DNA from: Streptomyces ardesiacus | GTDB lineage: Bacteria; Actinomycetota; Actinomycetes; Streptomycetales; Streptomycetaceae | DNA length: 64,000 nucleotides | Assembly (NCBI RefSeq): GCF_003112575.1 | Contig: NZ_BEWC01000007.1 | Location: 606,411 to 670,410, forward strand | Direction of reading: 5' to 3' | In this document: positions 16,889-24,830 of the stretch, piece after piece | How positions within the stretch are numbered: position 1 is the stretch's first letter | Layout of the letters: every line of letters starts with the position of its first letter | The notes under the pieces: generated by a model | Seen by the model: only the letters and a program-made list of their open reading frames with translations | Database searches by the model: none | What the model was told of the DNA's origin: nothing | Position numbers and translations under genes: made by a program

Positions 16889-17914
16889 CTACCCCTGCGT
16901 CAGCTTCAAGGCGTACTCCGGCCACCACTCCCCCGCCTTCGGGCCGCCCTTGCACTCGCCGTCGGACTCTCCCGGGCGCTTGATCCACAGGTAGGCGTCG
17001 ACCAGGGGGTCGGCGGTCTTCGTCGTCGGGGTCTCGCCGAGGGCTCGGCCCGGAGGGTTGCACCAGCGCTCGTCCGGGGCGCCCTCGGTGTAGGGGCCGT
17101 TGCCGTTGCGGCTGGTGTCGATGACGAAGTGCTTGCCGCCCACCTTGGCGGAGAGCTGCTTGCCGTAGGCGAGGGAGTCCTCGGTGCTGTAGAAGTTCGA
17201 GACGTTGACCGCGAAGCCGTCGGCCTGGTCGACGCCGGCCCACTTCAGGGGCTCGAAGATCTGGTCGGGGTGGCCCCAGCCGGCGTTGCCCGCGTCCAGG
17301 TACACCTTGGTGTTCTTCAGGGCGGAGAGCTTGGCGACCGCGCCCTTGAGGAGGTCGTAGCGCTCCTCGTGGAACTCCTGCGGGGTGCAGCCGTCCACGA
17401 GGTGGAGCACCGCGTCCGGTTCCAGGACGACGGTGGCGGCCCGGTCGCCGATGCCCCGGGCGACGGCGTCGACGAAGGAGCGGTAGGAGTCGCCGTCCGC
17501 GGCGCCGCCCCCCGAGTACTGGCCGCAGTCGCGGTGCGGGATGTTGTAGAGGACGAGCAGCGCGGTGCGGCCGGCCTCGTCGGCGGCCTCGGTGAAGCCG
17601 CGGGCCTGCTCCTCGGGGTTCTCCGGGCTGATCCACTCGGCGGCCGGCTGCTGGGCGATCCTGCGGATGCGTTCGGCCTCGTCCTTCTTGCCGTCCTCGG
17701 TGAGGGAGGCCACCTGCCGGGCCGCGGTGCCGTCGGGGTTGACCCAGAACGGGTCGGTCTCCTTGGGCTGTTGCGTGATCCCGGCGCCCGCCCCCTTGCC
17801 GTCGTCGTCGCCGGACGAGGAGCAGCCCGCCAGCAGCAGGGCCGCCGCCGCGAGTGCCGCCGCCGGCACGGCCCGCCTCCTGGACATGGTTCCGGCCGGC
17901 CTGCTGCCGTACAT
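16889..17914 (-). CDS. GH6 glycoside hydrolase lipoprotein (CslZ-like endoglucanase)
   Basis: A 341-residue secreted lipoprotein with lipobox LLAGCS (Cys31) and a single GH6 catalytic domain. Signature elements are YNIPHRDCGQYSGGG, the catalytic acid in VLEPDAVLHL, YLDAGNAGWG, NVSNF, DTSRNGNGP and a C-terminal WIKRPGESDGEC. GH6 enzymes cleave beta-1,4-glucan. It converges on glxA; in Streptomyces this third gene (called cslZ) is thought to trim or open the product made by CslA and modified by GlxA. GGGGGG lies 4 bases before the ATG; a second ATG ten codons in is possible. Confidence 0.88.
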   Translation of the reverse strand: MYGSRPAGTMSRRRAVPAAALAAAALLLAGCSSSGDDDGKGAGAGITQQPKETDPFWVNPDGTAARQVASLTEDGKKDEAERIRRIAQQPAAEWISPENPEEQARGFTEAADEAGRTALLVLYNIPHRDCGQYSGGGAADGDSYRSFVDAVARGIGDRAATVVLEPDAVLHLVDGCTPQEFHEERYDLLKGAVAKLSALKNTKVYLDAGNAGWGHPDQIFEPLKWAGVDQADGFAVNVSNFYSTEDSLAYGKQLSAKVGGKHFVIDTSRNGNGPYTEGAPDERWCNPPGRALGETPTTKTADPLVDAYLWIKRPGESDGECKGGPKAGEWWPEYALKLTQG

Positions 17915-18005
17915 CCAACCCCCCTGGGTGCACTGTTCCGAGGCTCAATCCTGACATACGCCGTCCGTGCCCCGGCGGTTCCCCGGCGGGCGGACGGGGA
18001 GTGTG

Positions 18006-18692
18006 CTACGGGCCGGTTCCGGTCAGGTACGCCGAGACGACGACGTTGGCCGTGTAGCGGTCGGTGGTGCGGTCGAAGGTGCCGCCGCAGGTGATGAGGC
18101 GGAGTTCGGCGCGGCCCGTGTCGCGGGGTCCGTAGGCCTGCTGGGCGTCGAAGCCGTCGCGGGTGAGGACCTGGATGTCGTCGACGGTGAACTCGGCGGT
18201 CCGGCCGTCGTCGCGGAGCACGCGGATCGTCTGGCCGGGTTCCAGGCTGCTGAGCCGGTAGAAGACGGCCGGCTGGGTCTCGGTGTCGACGTGGCCGACC
18301 ATCAGGGCGGTCCCGGCGGCTCCGGGGGCGACACCGGACTCGTACCAGCCGACGGCGCCGGGCCGGTCGAAGGGCGGCGGTTCGATCGCGCCCTTGGTGT
18401 CGAGGCCGCGGGCGAGGACGGGGGCCGCGATGCCGAGTCCGGGGATCTCCAGCCGCTGCGGCCGGGCCTCGCCCAGGGGGGTGTGGGCCGCCGGCAGGGG
18501 GACGTCGGGGGGACGGCCGGCCGCCGCCATGTCGCCGGTGGCCGGCCGGGAGACGCCCTCGCGCACGTCGGTGGCCTCGCGTCCCCACAGCCACAGCCCG
18601 AGGAGCAGCACCATCCAGGCGATGCCGGTCACCAGGCGGCCGCCGGGGGCGGCGGTGCGGGCCTCGGTGTCCCGCGCGTCCGGTTCGGACAT
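18006..18692 (-). CDS. Class F-type sortase
   Basis: A 228-residue membrane-anchored sortase. A span at about residues 20-38 precedes the catalytic beta-barrel with His134 (MVGHVDTETQ), Cys202 (LRLITCGGTFDR) and the following Arg in DRYTANVVV. Actinobacterial class F enzymes of this layout attach or process surface proteins, though several lack known substrates. The ATG lies 2 bases after the stop of the upstream gene, so the two are co-translated and may work together. No LPXTG-type substrate is encoded next to it. Confidence 0.85.
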   Translation of the reverse strand: MSEPDARDTEARTAAPGGRLVTGIAWMVLLLGLWLWGREATDVREGVSRPATGDMAAAGRPPDVPLPAAHTPLGEARPQRLEIPGLGIAAPVLARGLDTKGAIEPPPFDRPGAVGWYESGVAPGAAGTALMVGHVDTETQPAVFYRLSSLEPGQTIRVLRDDGRTAEFTVDDIQVLTRDGFDAQQAYGPRDTGRAELRLITCGGTFDRTTDRYTANVVVSAYLTGTGP

Positions 18693-18694
18693 GG

Positions 18695-19249
18695 TCAGTC
18701 CGTCCCGCGGCTCCGGCTGCGGACGCTGCGCAGCGCGACGGCGACGGCGGCGATGCCCGCCAGCACCAGGCCGGTCAGGGTGTGTGCCGTGCCGGGGGCG
18801 TCGACGCGCGCCGCGGCCCCGGTGTCCGAGGCGGCCAGCCCGGAGGTGCCGCCGCCGCCCGCGTCGACGGGGGCGACGGGTGAGGCGTGGGCGGCCGGGC
18901 GGCCCTCGTCGCGGACGGTGATGGTGCCCCTGCGCGCCTGGTCGCCGCACGTGACCTGCACGACGTACGCGCCCGCGCGCACGCTGGTGCGGACCCGGCC
19001 TGCGCCGACGAGGACGCCGTCCCGCTCGGTCAGGGCGAGCCGTACGTCCGACTCGAAGGCCCCGGACACGGCGACGGCCGTCTTCTCGGTGCAGCCGGGC
19101 ACGCGGAGCGTGACGTCGGTGCCGGGGGCCGGTGCGGACGGGGACACGGAGACGCCGCCGCCGTCCGCCGCGTAGGTGTAGGCCGCCGGTGCGCACAGCG
19201 CGGTGGCCAGCGCCGCCCCGGCGCAGAGTGTGACTTTCAGTGAGCCCAT
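18695..19249 (-). CDS. Secreted membrane-anchored protein, sortase partner
   Basis: A 184-residue protein of unknown function. A signal peptide (first 28 residues, ending near AAYTYAADGG) is followed by an immunoglobulin-like domain of about 90 residues with two cysteines (VPGCTEKT, VTCGDQARR). A Gly/Ala-rich linker follows. The C-terminus is a hydrophobic span (LTGLVLAGIAAVAVAL) with a basic tail RSVRSRSR. This layout resembles a sorting region, but no LPXTG or LAXTG motif is seen before the span. GGAGG lies 6 bases before the ATG, and the sortase gene follows 2 bases after the stop. Confidence 0.7.
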   Translation of the reverse strand: MGSLKVTLCAGAALATALCAPAAYTYAADGGGVSVSPSAPAPGTDVTLRVPGCTEKTAVAVSGAFESDVRLALTERDGVLVGAGRVRTSVRAGAYVVQVTCGDQARRGTITVRDEGRPAAHASPVAPVDAGGGGTSGLAASDTGAAARVDAPGTAHTLTGLVLAGIAAVAVALRSVRSRSRGTD

Positions 19250-19285
19250 CGTGTACCTCCAGTTACCTGGAGGCTGCCTCGCGGA

Positions 19286-19311
19286 CCCCCGCACCGCATC
19301 CGGTGCGGGGG
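19286..19311 (-). terminator. Terminator after the HAD gene
   Basis: CCCCCGCACCG (19286-19296) and CGGTGCGGGGG (19301-19311) form an 11-bp perfect stem with a CATC loop. It lies downstream of the minus-strand HAD gene ending at 19353 and insulates it from the sortase pair. Confidence 0.7.
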
Positions 19312-19352
19312 TGTCGCTGCTCCGATCGGGTCATGCGGGCACCGCCCGGGTT

Positions 19353-20132
19353 TCAGACCCGTTCGACCAGGTCCGCGATGGAGTCGACCACCTGGGAGGG
19401 GCGGTACGGGAAGTCCTCGACCTGCTCGGGCCGGGTGAGGCCGGTGAGGACGAGGAAGGTCTGCATCCCGGCCTCCATGCCCGCCAGCACGTCGGTGTCC
19501 ATGCGGTCGCCGATCATCGCGCTGGTCTCGGAGTGCGCGCCGATCGCGTTGAGCCCGGTGCGCATCATCAGGGGGTTGGGCTTGCCGGCGAAGTACGGCT
19601 GCTTGCCGGTCGCCTTGGTGATCAGCGCGGCCACGGCGCCGGTCGCCGGGAGCGGTCCCTCGGCGGAGGGGCCGGTCTCGTCGGGGTTGGTGCAGATGAA
19701 GCGGGCGCCGGCGTTGATGAGCCGCACCGCCTTCGTCATGGCCTCGAAGGAGTAGGTGCGGGTCTCGCCGAGGACCACGTAGTCGGGGTCGTGGTCGGTG
19801 AGGATGTAGCCGATGTCGTGCAGGGCCGTGGTCAGGCCGGCCTCGCCGATGACGTAGGCCGAGCCGCCGGGCCGCTGGTCGTCCAGGAACTTGGCGGTGG
19901 CCAGGGCCGAGGTCCAGATGGAGTCGATCGGCACGTCGAGGCCCATGCGGCGCAGCCGGGCGTGCAGGTCCCGCGGCGTGTAGATCGAGTTGTTGGTGAG
20001 GACCAGGAAGGGCTTGCCGGATTCGCGGAGCCTCTTGACGAAGGCGTCGGCGCCGGGGATCGGCACGCCTTCGTGGATGAGGACCCCGTCCATGTCGGTG
20101 AGCCACGACTCGATGGGCTTGCGGTCTGCCAT
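19353..20132 (-). CDS. HAD-IIA (NagD-like) phosphatase
   Basis: A 259-residue HAD hydrolase of the NagD/4-nitrophenylphosphatase subfamily. Motif I is WLTDMDGVLIHEG (Asp13, Asp15), motif II is LVLTNNS, and motif III/IV are seen in GKPNPLMM and MIGDRMDTDVLAGMEAGM. The C2-type cap between motifs II and III is of normal size. The family dephosphorylates small phosphomonoesters such as nucleotides or sugar phosphates; the substrate cannot be told from sequence. It stands alone, separated from the sortase pair by a terminator. Confidence 0.87.
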   Translation of the reverse strand: MADRKPIESWLTDMDGVLIHEGVPIPGADAFVKRLRESGKPFLVLTNNSIYTPRDLHARLRRMGLDVPIDSIWTSALATAKFLDDQRPGGSAYVIGEAGLTTALHDIGYILTDHDPDYVVLGETRTYSFEAMTKAVRLINAGARFICTNPDETGPSAEGPLPATGAVAALITKATGKQPYFAGKPNPLMMRTGLNAIGAHSETSAMIGDRMDTDVLAGMEAGMQTFLVLTGLTRPEQVEDFPYRPSQVVDSIADLVERV

Positions 20133-20238
20133 GTGCTCGGTCTCCTGCCTGGGCGGTCCTGCGTCGCCCCAGCCTAAACAGTGCCGGATCCCCGGGGAAC
20201 GGGCGTCTCGGTCCGCGGTCCCGCCGGCCCGCGCCGCG

Positions 20239-21300
20239 TCAGCCGCCGGTGGCCTCCTTCCAGGCGTCGATGTAGGAGGTGAGGTTCTCCTCGATGTCGT
20301 CCCAGTCGGGCTCGAAGACCTCCACGCCGTCCATCAGCTTGGCGAGGGCGACGGCGTTCGCGTCGGTGGCCTTGACGTCCTGGCGGGCCGCGAAGCCGCC
20401 GCCGATCTCGCTGACCTGCTGCTGTGCCGTGCGGCTCAGCAGGTGGTCGAGGAGCTTCCTGCCGTTGTCGGAGTGCGGGGCGCCGGTGACGAGGCCGGCC
20501 GCGTAGGGCAGGGCGAAGGTGGTGGGCCGGCCGCCCTCGCGGGCCGGGAACCAGATGCCGAGGTGGGGCATGGTCTTGGACTGGGCGTGGTTCATCTGGA
20601 CGTCCCCGTTGGCGACGAGCAGTTCGCCCTTGTCGACCTTGGGGGCGAGCTTGCCGGTGGAGGCGGACGGGCCGACGTTGTTCTTCTGGAGCCGGCCGAG
20701 GTACTCCATGGCCTGCTTCTGGCCGCCGAAGTCGTGCATCGCCTTGATGAGGACGGCGGTGCCGTCGCCCGCGACGCCGGGGGTGGAGTACTGGAGCTTG
20801 TTCTCGTACTTCCCGTCGAGCAGGTCCTCCCAGGTGGCGGGGGCCTGCTTCAGCTCCTTGGTGTTGTGGACGAAGCCGAAGTAGTTGTTGACGACGGCGG
20901 TCCAGGTGCCGTTCGCGGCCTTGCCGGCTCCGCCGACGTGGTCGGCGCCCTGCGGGGCGTACTTCTGGAGCAGGCCCTTGGTGTCGGCCTGCTGGATGAA
21001 GGGGGGGAGGGTGACGAGGACGTCGGCCTGCGGGTTGCGCTTCTCGCGGGCGGTGCGCTGCACCATCTCGCCCGAGCCGCCCTCGACGTACTCGACCTTG
21101 ATGCCGGTCTCCTTCTCGAAGTCGGCGAAGACCCGGTCGTACCAGCCGTCGCCGTTCTCGCCCTTGAGGCCGTCGGCGCTGTACACGGTGACGACGTTCT
21201 CGTCGGAGGCGGCGGAGGTGCCGGAGCAGGCGGTCAGGGGGACGGAGACGACGGTGAGGGCGGCGAGGGCGGCGAGCGGCTTGCGGGGGGTCCTGGGCAT
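20239..21300 (-). CDS. Aminoethylphosphonate-type ABC transporter substrate-binding lipoprotein
   Basis: A 353-residue lipoprotein (lipobox PLTACS, Cys25) of the iron/thiamine/2-aminoethylphosphonate binding class. Features are VVTVYSADGLKGEN at the mature N-terminus, FEKETGIKVEYVEGGSGEM, and VVNNYFGFVHNTKEL. It is the last gene of a minus-strand operon, 33 bases after the second permease. The assignment to phosphonates rests mainly on the linked phosphonatase-like HAD and FAD oxidoreductase, because this binding-protein class also serves ferric iron. No Tyr-rich iron site is obvious. Confidence 0.75.
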   Translation of the reverse strand: MPRTPRKPLAALAALTVVSVPLTACSGTSAASDENVVTVYSADGLKGENGDGWYDRVFADFEKETGIKVEYVEGGSGEMVQRTAREKRNPQADVLVTLPPFIQQADTKGLLQKYAPQGADHVGGAGKAANGTWTAVVNNYFGFVHNTKELKQAPATWEDLLDGKYENKLQYSTPGVAGDGTAVLIKAMHDFGGQKQAMEYLGRLQKNNVGPSASTGKLAPKVDKGELLVANGDVQMNHAQSKTMPHLGIWFPAREGGRPTTFALPYAAGLVTGAPHSDNGRKLLDHLLSRTAQQQVSEIGGGFAARQDVKATDANAVALAKLMDGVEVFEPDWDDIEENLTSYIDAWKEATGG

Positions 21301-21333
21301 GGCGGGGCGAACTCCTTGCGGGGTCGGGGCGGT

Positions 21334-22131
21334 TCAGCGGTACGAGGCCCTGGTGCGGATCCGGGAGACGGCGAGCAGCACCAGCAGGGTGGCGGTCATG
21401 AGGACCACGGCGACGGCGGAGCCGGTGAACAGGGCGCCGCGGTCGGTGGCCGCGTAGATCAGGACGGGCAGCGGGGTCCAGTCGGGCGGGTAGAGCATCA
21501 TCGTGGCGCTCAGCTCGCCCATGGACAGGGCGAAGCAGAGCCCGGCGGCGGCGGTCAGGGACGGCAGCAGCAGCGGGAGCCTCACCCGCCACAGGACGTA
21601 CGCCGGTGAGGCGCCCAGTGACGCGGCGGCCTGGGCGTAGCCGGGGTCGAGGCGGGTGAGGGCGGCGGACACCGACTGGTGGGCGAAGGCGGTGACCAGC
21701 ACGGTGTGGGCGACGATCACGATCCAGCGGGTGCCGTTGAGCAGCATCGGCGGCTGGGAGAAGGCGACCAGGGTCGCCAGGCCGACGACGACGGAGGGCA
21801 CGGCGAGGGGCAGCACGAACAGGGCGTCGAGTGCCTTGCGGCGCCGCTTGCCCAGCTCCGCCGCGGCGAGCGCGGCCCAGGTGCCGGCGGTGAGGGCGAG
21901 CAGGCTGGCGGCGACGGCGGTGACCAGGCTGGTGGTGAGGGCCTGGAGGGCCTCGCCGCGGGTGGCGGCCGCGTAGTGGGCGGTGGTCGGTCCCGAGGGC
22001 AGGACGCCGGACCAGTTCGTGGCGAAGGAGGCGCCCAGGACGACCAGGAGGGGCAGGGCGAACAGGGGCAGGAAGAGCAGGAGGAAGAGGGCCCACACGG
22101 CCCACCTCGCCCCGCGGCTATGCACGAGCAC
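21334..22131 (-). CDS. ABC transporter permease (aminoethylphosphonate type), second subunit
   Basis: A 265-residue membrane protein with about six spans and the coupling loop DPGYAQAAASLGASPAYVLW followed by RVRLPLLLPSLTAA. It starts with GTG at 22131, overlapping the end of the first permease gene by 14 bases, so the two are coupled. Together they form the channel of a phosphonate or iron-type importer with the ATPase and the binding lipoprotein on either side of the operon. Confidence 0.82.
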   Translation of the reverse strand: MLVHSRGARWAVWALFLLLFLPLFALPLLVVLGASFATNWSGVLPSGPTTAHYAAATRGEALQALTTSLVTAVAASLLALTAGTWAALAAAELGKRRRKALDALFVLPLAVPSVVVGLATLVAFSQPPMLLNGTRWIVIVAHTVLVTAFAHQSVSAALTRLDPGYAQAAASLGASPAYVLWRVRLPLLLPSLTAAAGLCFALSMGELSATMMLYPPDWTPLPVLIYAATDRGALFTGSAVAVVLMTATLLVLLAVSRIRTRASYR

Positions 22132-23014
22132 GGCGGCTCACCACCCGGTAGAGGCCGTACAGGCCCACGGAGATCAGGACGTTGACGACGGCGACCACGC
22201 AGGCGCCCGGGTAGTCGGACTCCAGGATCGCCTTGCCGTAGACGAGGGTCGGCAGGGTCGTGACGCCTTTGGCGCCGGTGAACAGGACGATGCCGAACTC
22301 GTTCAGGCACAGGACGAGGACGAGGCTGCCGCCGGCCGCGAGGGCGGGCAGCGCCTCCGGCAGGACGATCCGCCGGACGATGCGCGGCGCGCGGGCGCCC
22401 AGCGAACCGGCGGCCTCGATCTGGGCGGTGTCCAGCTGGGAGAAGGCGGCGAGCAGCGGGCGCATCACGAACGGCGTGAAGTACGTGATCTCGGCGAGCA
22501 GGACGCCCCACGGCGTGGTCAGGAACCGGAACGGTCCCTCGGCCGCGCCCGTGACGCCGGTCCACGCGCCGTTGGCCATGCCGACGCTGCCGTAGACGAA
22601 GAGCAGGGCGAGGGTGACGAGGAAGGACGGGAAGGAGAGGAAGACGTCGACGAACCGTGCCACCGCCCGCGCCCCGGGGAACGGCACGAAGGCGATGACC
22701 AGCGCGAGCAGGAACCCGAGCACCAGGCACCCGGCGGTGGCGGCGAGGGCCAGCCACACGGTGGTCCACAGCGCCTCCCGGAAGGCGGTCGAGGCGAGGA
22801 CGTCGGCGTACGGCCGGAGCGAGGTGCCGCCGGTGTCGGGCCGGAAGGACTGCTGGACGACGAGGGCGAGGGGGTGGAGGAAGAAGAGGGCGAGGAGGGC
22901 CACGGGCGGCAGCGCCCACAGGCAGGGGCGCCACGCCCCGCGCGCGCGGCCACCCGGCTGCCGGTCCTCGCTCCTGCGCGGGGCGACGGCCCCCGGCGCC
23001 GGTTCACCGGTCAT
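22118..23014 (-). CDS. ABC transporter permease (aminoethylphosphonate type), first subunit
   Basis: A 298-residue membrane protein with a basic, Pro-rich cytoplasmic N-terminus of about 30 residues, then six spans. The coupling loop is LDTAQIEAAGSLGARAPRIV with VLPEALPALAAG. The start ATG (23014) lies inside the end of the ATPase gene (overlap 11 bases), and its end overlaps the second permease. The tight overlaps show a single translationally coupled unit. Confidence 0.83.
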   Translation of the reverse strand: MTGEPAPGAVAPRRSEDRQPGGRARGAWRPCLWALPPVALLALFFLHPLALVVQQSFRPDTGGTSLRPYADVLASTAFREALWTTVWLALAATAGCLVLGFLLALVIAFVPFPGARAVARFVDVFLSFPSFLVTLALLFVYGSVGMANGAWTGVTGAAEGPFRFLTTPWGVLLAEITYFTPFVMRPLLAAFSQLDTAQIEAAGSLGARAPRIVRRIVLPEALPALAAGGSLVLVLCLNEFGIVLFTGAKGVTTLPTLVYGKAILESDYPGACVVAVVNVLISVGLYGLYRVVSRRARA

Positions 23015-24074
23015 CGGCGCTCACCTCCGCGGGCAGCAGCACCGCGTCGCCGGGCGCGAAGTGCAGGCTCACCGGCTCCCCGTGTCCCGGCGGCGCCTTC
23101 AGCTCCCGTACGTCGGCCATCACGCGGTGCCCGGCGACGTCGACGTACAGGCGGTGCGTGGCGCCGCGCCACTGGAGCTCCGCGAGCGTGCCGGTGAGCC
23201 GGTTCGGCCCGTCGCCGAGCCCGACGAGGTGCGGGCGCACGCACAGGGTCGCCGAGGCGCCGGGCACGGCGCTGCCGGTGTCCACCTTCAGCTCCGTCTC
23301 CCCGAGCAGCGCCCCGTCCCGTCCCACCGTCACCGGCAGGAGGTTCGCGTTGCCGACGAAGGACGCCGTGAACGCGTTGGCGGGCGCCCGGTACAGCTCG
23401 CGGGGGGTGCCGCAGGCCCGGAGGCGGGCCTTGTCCATCACGGCGATGCGGTCGGCGAGGGTGAGGGCCTCCACCTGGTCGTGGGTGACGTAGAGGATCG
23501 TCACGTCGGGCAACTCGCGGTGCAGCCGGGCCAGTTCGGCGAGCATCCCGGAGCGCAGCCGGGCGTCGAGCGCGGACAGCGGTTCGTCCAGGAGCAGGAC
23601 GCCGGGCCGGATGGCCAGCGCGCGGGCGATGGCGACGCGCTGCTGCTGGCCGCCGGAGAGTTCGCGGGGGTGGCGGCGGGCGTAGGCGCCCATGCCGGTC
23701 ATCTCCAGTGCCTCGGCGACCCTGGTGCGGACCTCGGCCCTGGGGACCCTGCGGGCGCGCAGCCCGAAGGCGACGTTCTCCTCGACCCGCATGTGCGGGA
23801 AGAGGGCGTACTGCTGGACGACCATGCCGATGCCGCGCCGGTGCGGGGGCAGGCCGGTGACGTCGCGGTCGCCGAGGAACACCCGCCCCGAGGCGGGCCG
23901 TACGAACCCGGCGACCGCCCGCAGGGCGGTGGTCTTGCCGGATCCGGACGGGCCGAGCAGCGCCATGACCTCGCCGGGTGCGACGGTGAGGTCCAGGGCG
24001 TCGAGGACGACGTTGCCGTCGTAGGCGACGGTGACGTGGTCGAAGCGGATGCCGCCGGTGGTGGGGTGTGCCAT
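23004..24074 (-). CDS. ABC transporter ATP-binding protein (aminoethylphosphonate type)
   Basis: A 356-residue ATPase of the PotA/FbpC/PhnT group. Walker A is GPSGSGKTT, the Q-loop is MVVQQYALFPHM, the signature is LSGGQQQRVAIARALA, Walker B is LLLDEPLSALDARL, and the His switch is YVTHDQVEAL. The last 110 residues form the TOBE regulatory domain. The ATG at 24074 overlaps the TGA of the phosphonatase-like gene (ATGA), which ties import and catabolism together in one message. Confidence 0.85.
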   Translation of the reverse strand: MAHPTTGGIRFDHVTVAYDGNVVLDALDLTVAPGEVMALLGPSGSGKTTALRAVAGFVRPASGRVFLGDRDVTGLPPHRRGIGMVVQQYALFPHMRVEENVAFGLRARRVPRAEVRTRVAEALEMTGMGAYARRHPRELSGGQQQRVAIARALAIRPGVLLLDEPLSALDARLRSGMLAELARLHRELPDVTILYVTHDQVEALTLADRIAVMDKARLRACGTPRELYRAPANAFTASFVGNANLLPVTVGRDGALLGETELKVDTGSAVPGASATLCVRPHLVGLGDGPNRLTGTLAELQWRGATHRLYVDVAGHRVMADVRELKAPPGHGEPVSLHFAPGDAVLLPAEVSADDR

Positions 24075-24823
24075 CAGCCGGCTCCGCGCAGCAGGGCGGG
24101 CAGTGCGGCGACGGAGTCGAGGACGTGGTGCGCGCCCGCCTCGCGGAGCGCGTCGTCGCCGTGGGCGCCGGTGCGCACGCCCGCGACCAGGCCCGCGCCG
24201 GCCCGTACGCCGCTGAGCACGTCGTACGAGGTGTCGCCGACGACGGCGACCTGGCGTACACCGTCGGCCGCGCCGGTGCGCAGGAAGGCCGTCAGCACCA
24301 TGTCGGGGAAGGGGCGTCCGCGTCCGCCGGCGTCGGCGGGGCACAGGGTGAGCGGCACCAGGTCGCGCCAGCCGAGCGCGTCGAGCAGGGCGTCCTGGGT
24401 GACGCGGGCGAAGCCGGTGGTGAGGACGACGGTGCGGCCGTCGGCGGTCAGTTCCTCGACGGCCTCGCGGGCGCCGGGGACGGGGGCGACCAGGCCGTCG
24501 TCGACGAGGGCGCCGTACGCCTGCTCGAAGGCGGAGTTGGCCCGCCGGGCGCGCTCCTCGTCGCCGAACAGGTGCCGGAAGACGGAGATCTTGGACTCGC
24601 CCATGGTGGCGCGGACGTACGCGAGCTTCTCGGTGTGGTCCGGGGTGCCTGGCTCGACGCCGAGTTCGCGGGCGGCGGTGTCGAAGGCGCGCTCGACGAG
24701 GCCGCCGTCGGCGACGGTGGTGCCGGCCATGTCGAGGACGACGAGGCGGATGCCGGTCGGGGACGCGGTCGGGTTCGGGTTCTGGTTCGGGTTCTGGTTC
24801 GGGTTCGGGTTCGCGGTGGTCAT
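24074..24823 (-). CDS. Phosphonatase-like HAD hydrolase
   Basis: A 249-residue HAD enzyme close to phosphonoacetaldehyde hydrolase (PhnX), which splits a C-P bond. The nucleophile motif is DMAGTTVADGG (Asp31) in the DxAGT form. The cap carries Lys78 in MGESKISVFR, aligned with the Schiff-base lysine of PhnX, and Arg replaces the usual lysine in GGRGRPFPDM. These are the marks of the phosphonatase-like clade that occurs with FAD amine oxidoreductases rather than with the transaminase PhnW. The N-terminal 23 residues are an Asn-Pro/Asn-Gln repeat, so the true start might be internal. ATG 24823 lies 7 bases after the oxidoreductase stop. Confidence 0.83.
   Translation of the reverse strand: MTTANPNPNQNPNQNPNPTASPTGIRLVVLDMAGTTVADGGLVERAFDTAARELGVEPGTPDHTEKLAYVRATMGESKISVFRHLFGDEERARRANSAFEQAYGALVDDGLVAPVPGAREAVEELTADGRTVVLTTGFARVTQDALLDALGWRDLVPLTLCPADAGGRGRPFPDMVLTAFLRTGAADGVRQVAVVGDTSYDVLSGVRAGAGLVAGVRTGAHGDDALREAGAHHVLDSVAALPALLRGAG
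24771..24812. repeat. Hexanucleotide-type repeat in the phosphonatase-like gene
   Basis: About seven tandem GGTTCG/GGTTCT units encode the N-terminal Asn-Pro/Asn-Gln run of the phosphonatase-like protein. Slippage in whole units would change length without breaking the frame. Confidence 0.7.
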
Positions 24824-24830
24824 GCGGGTG

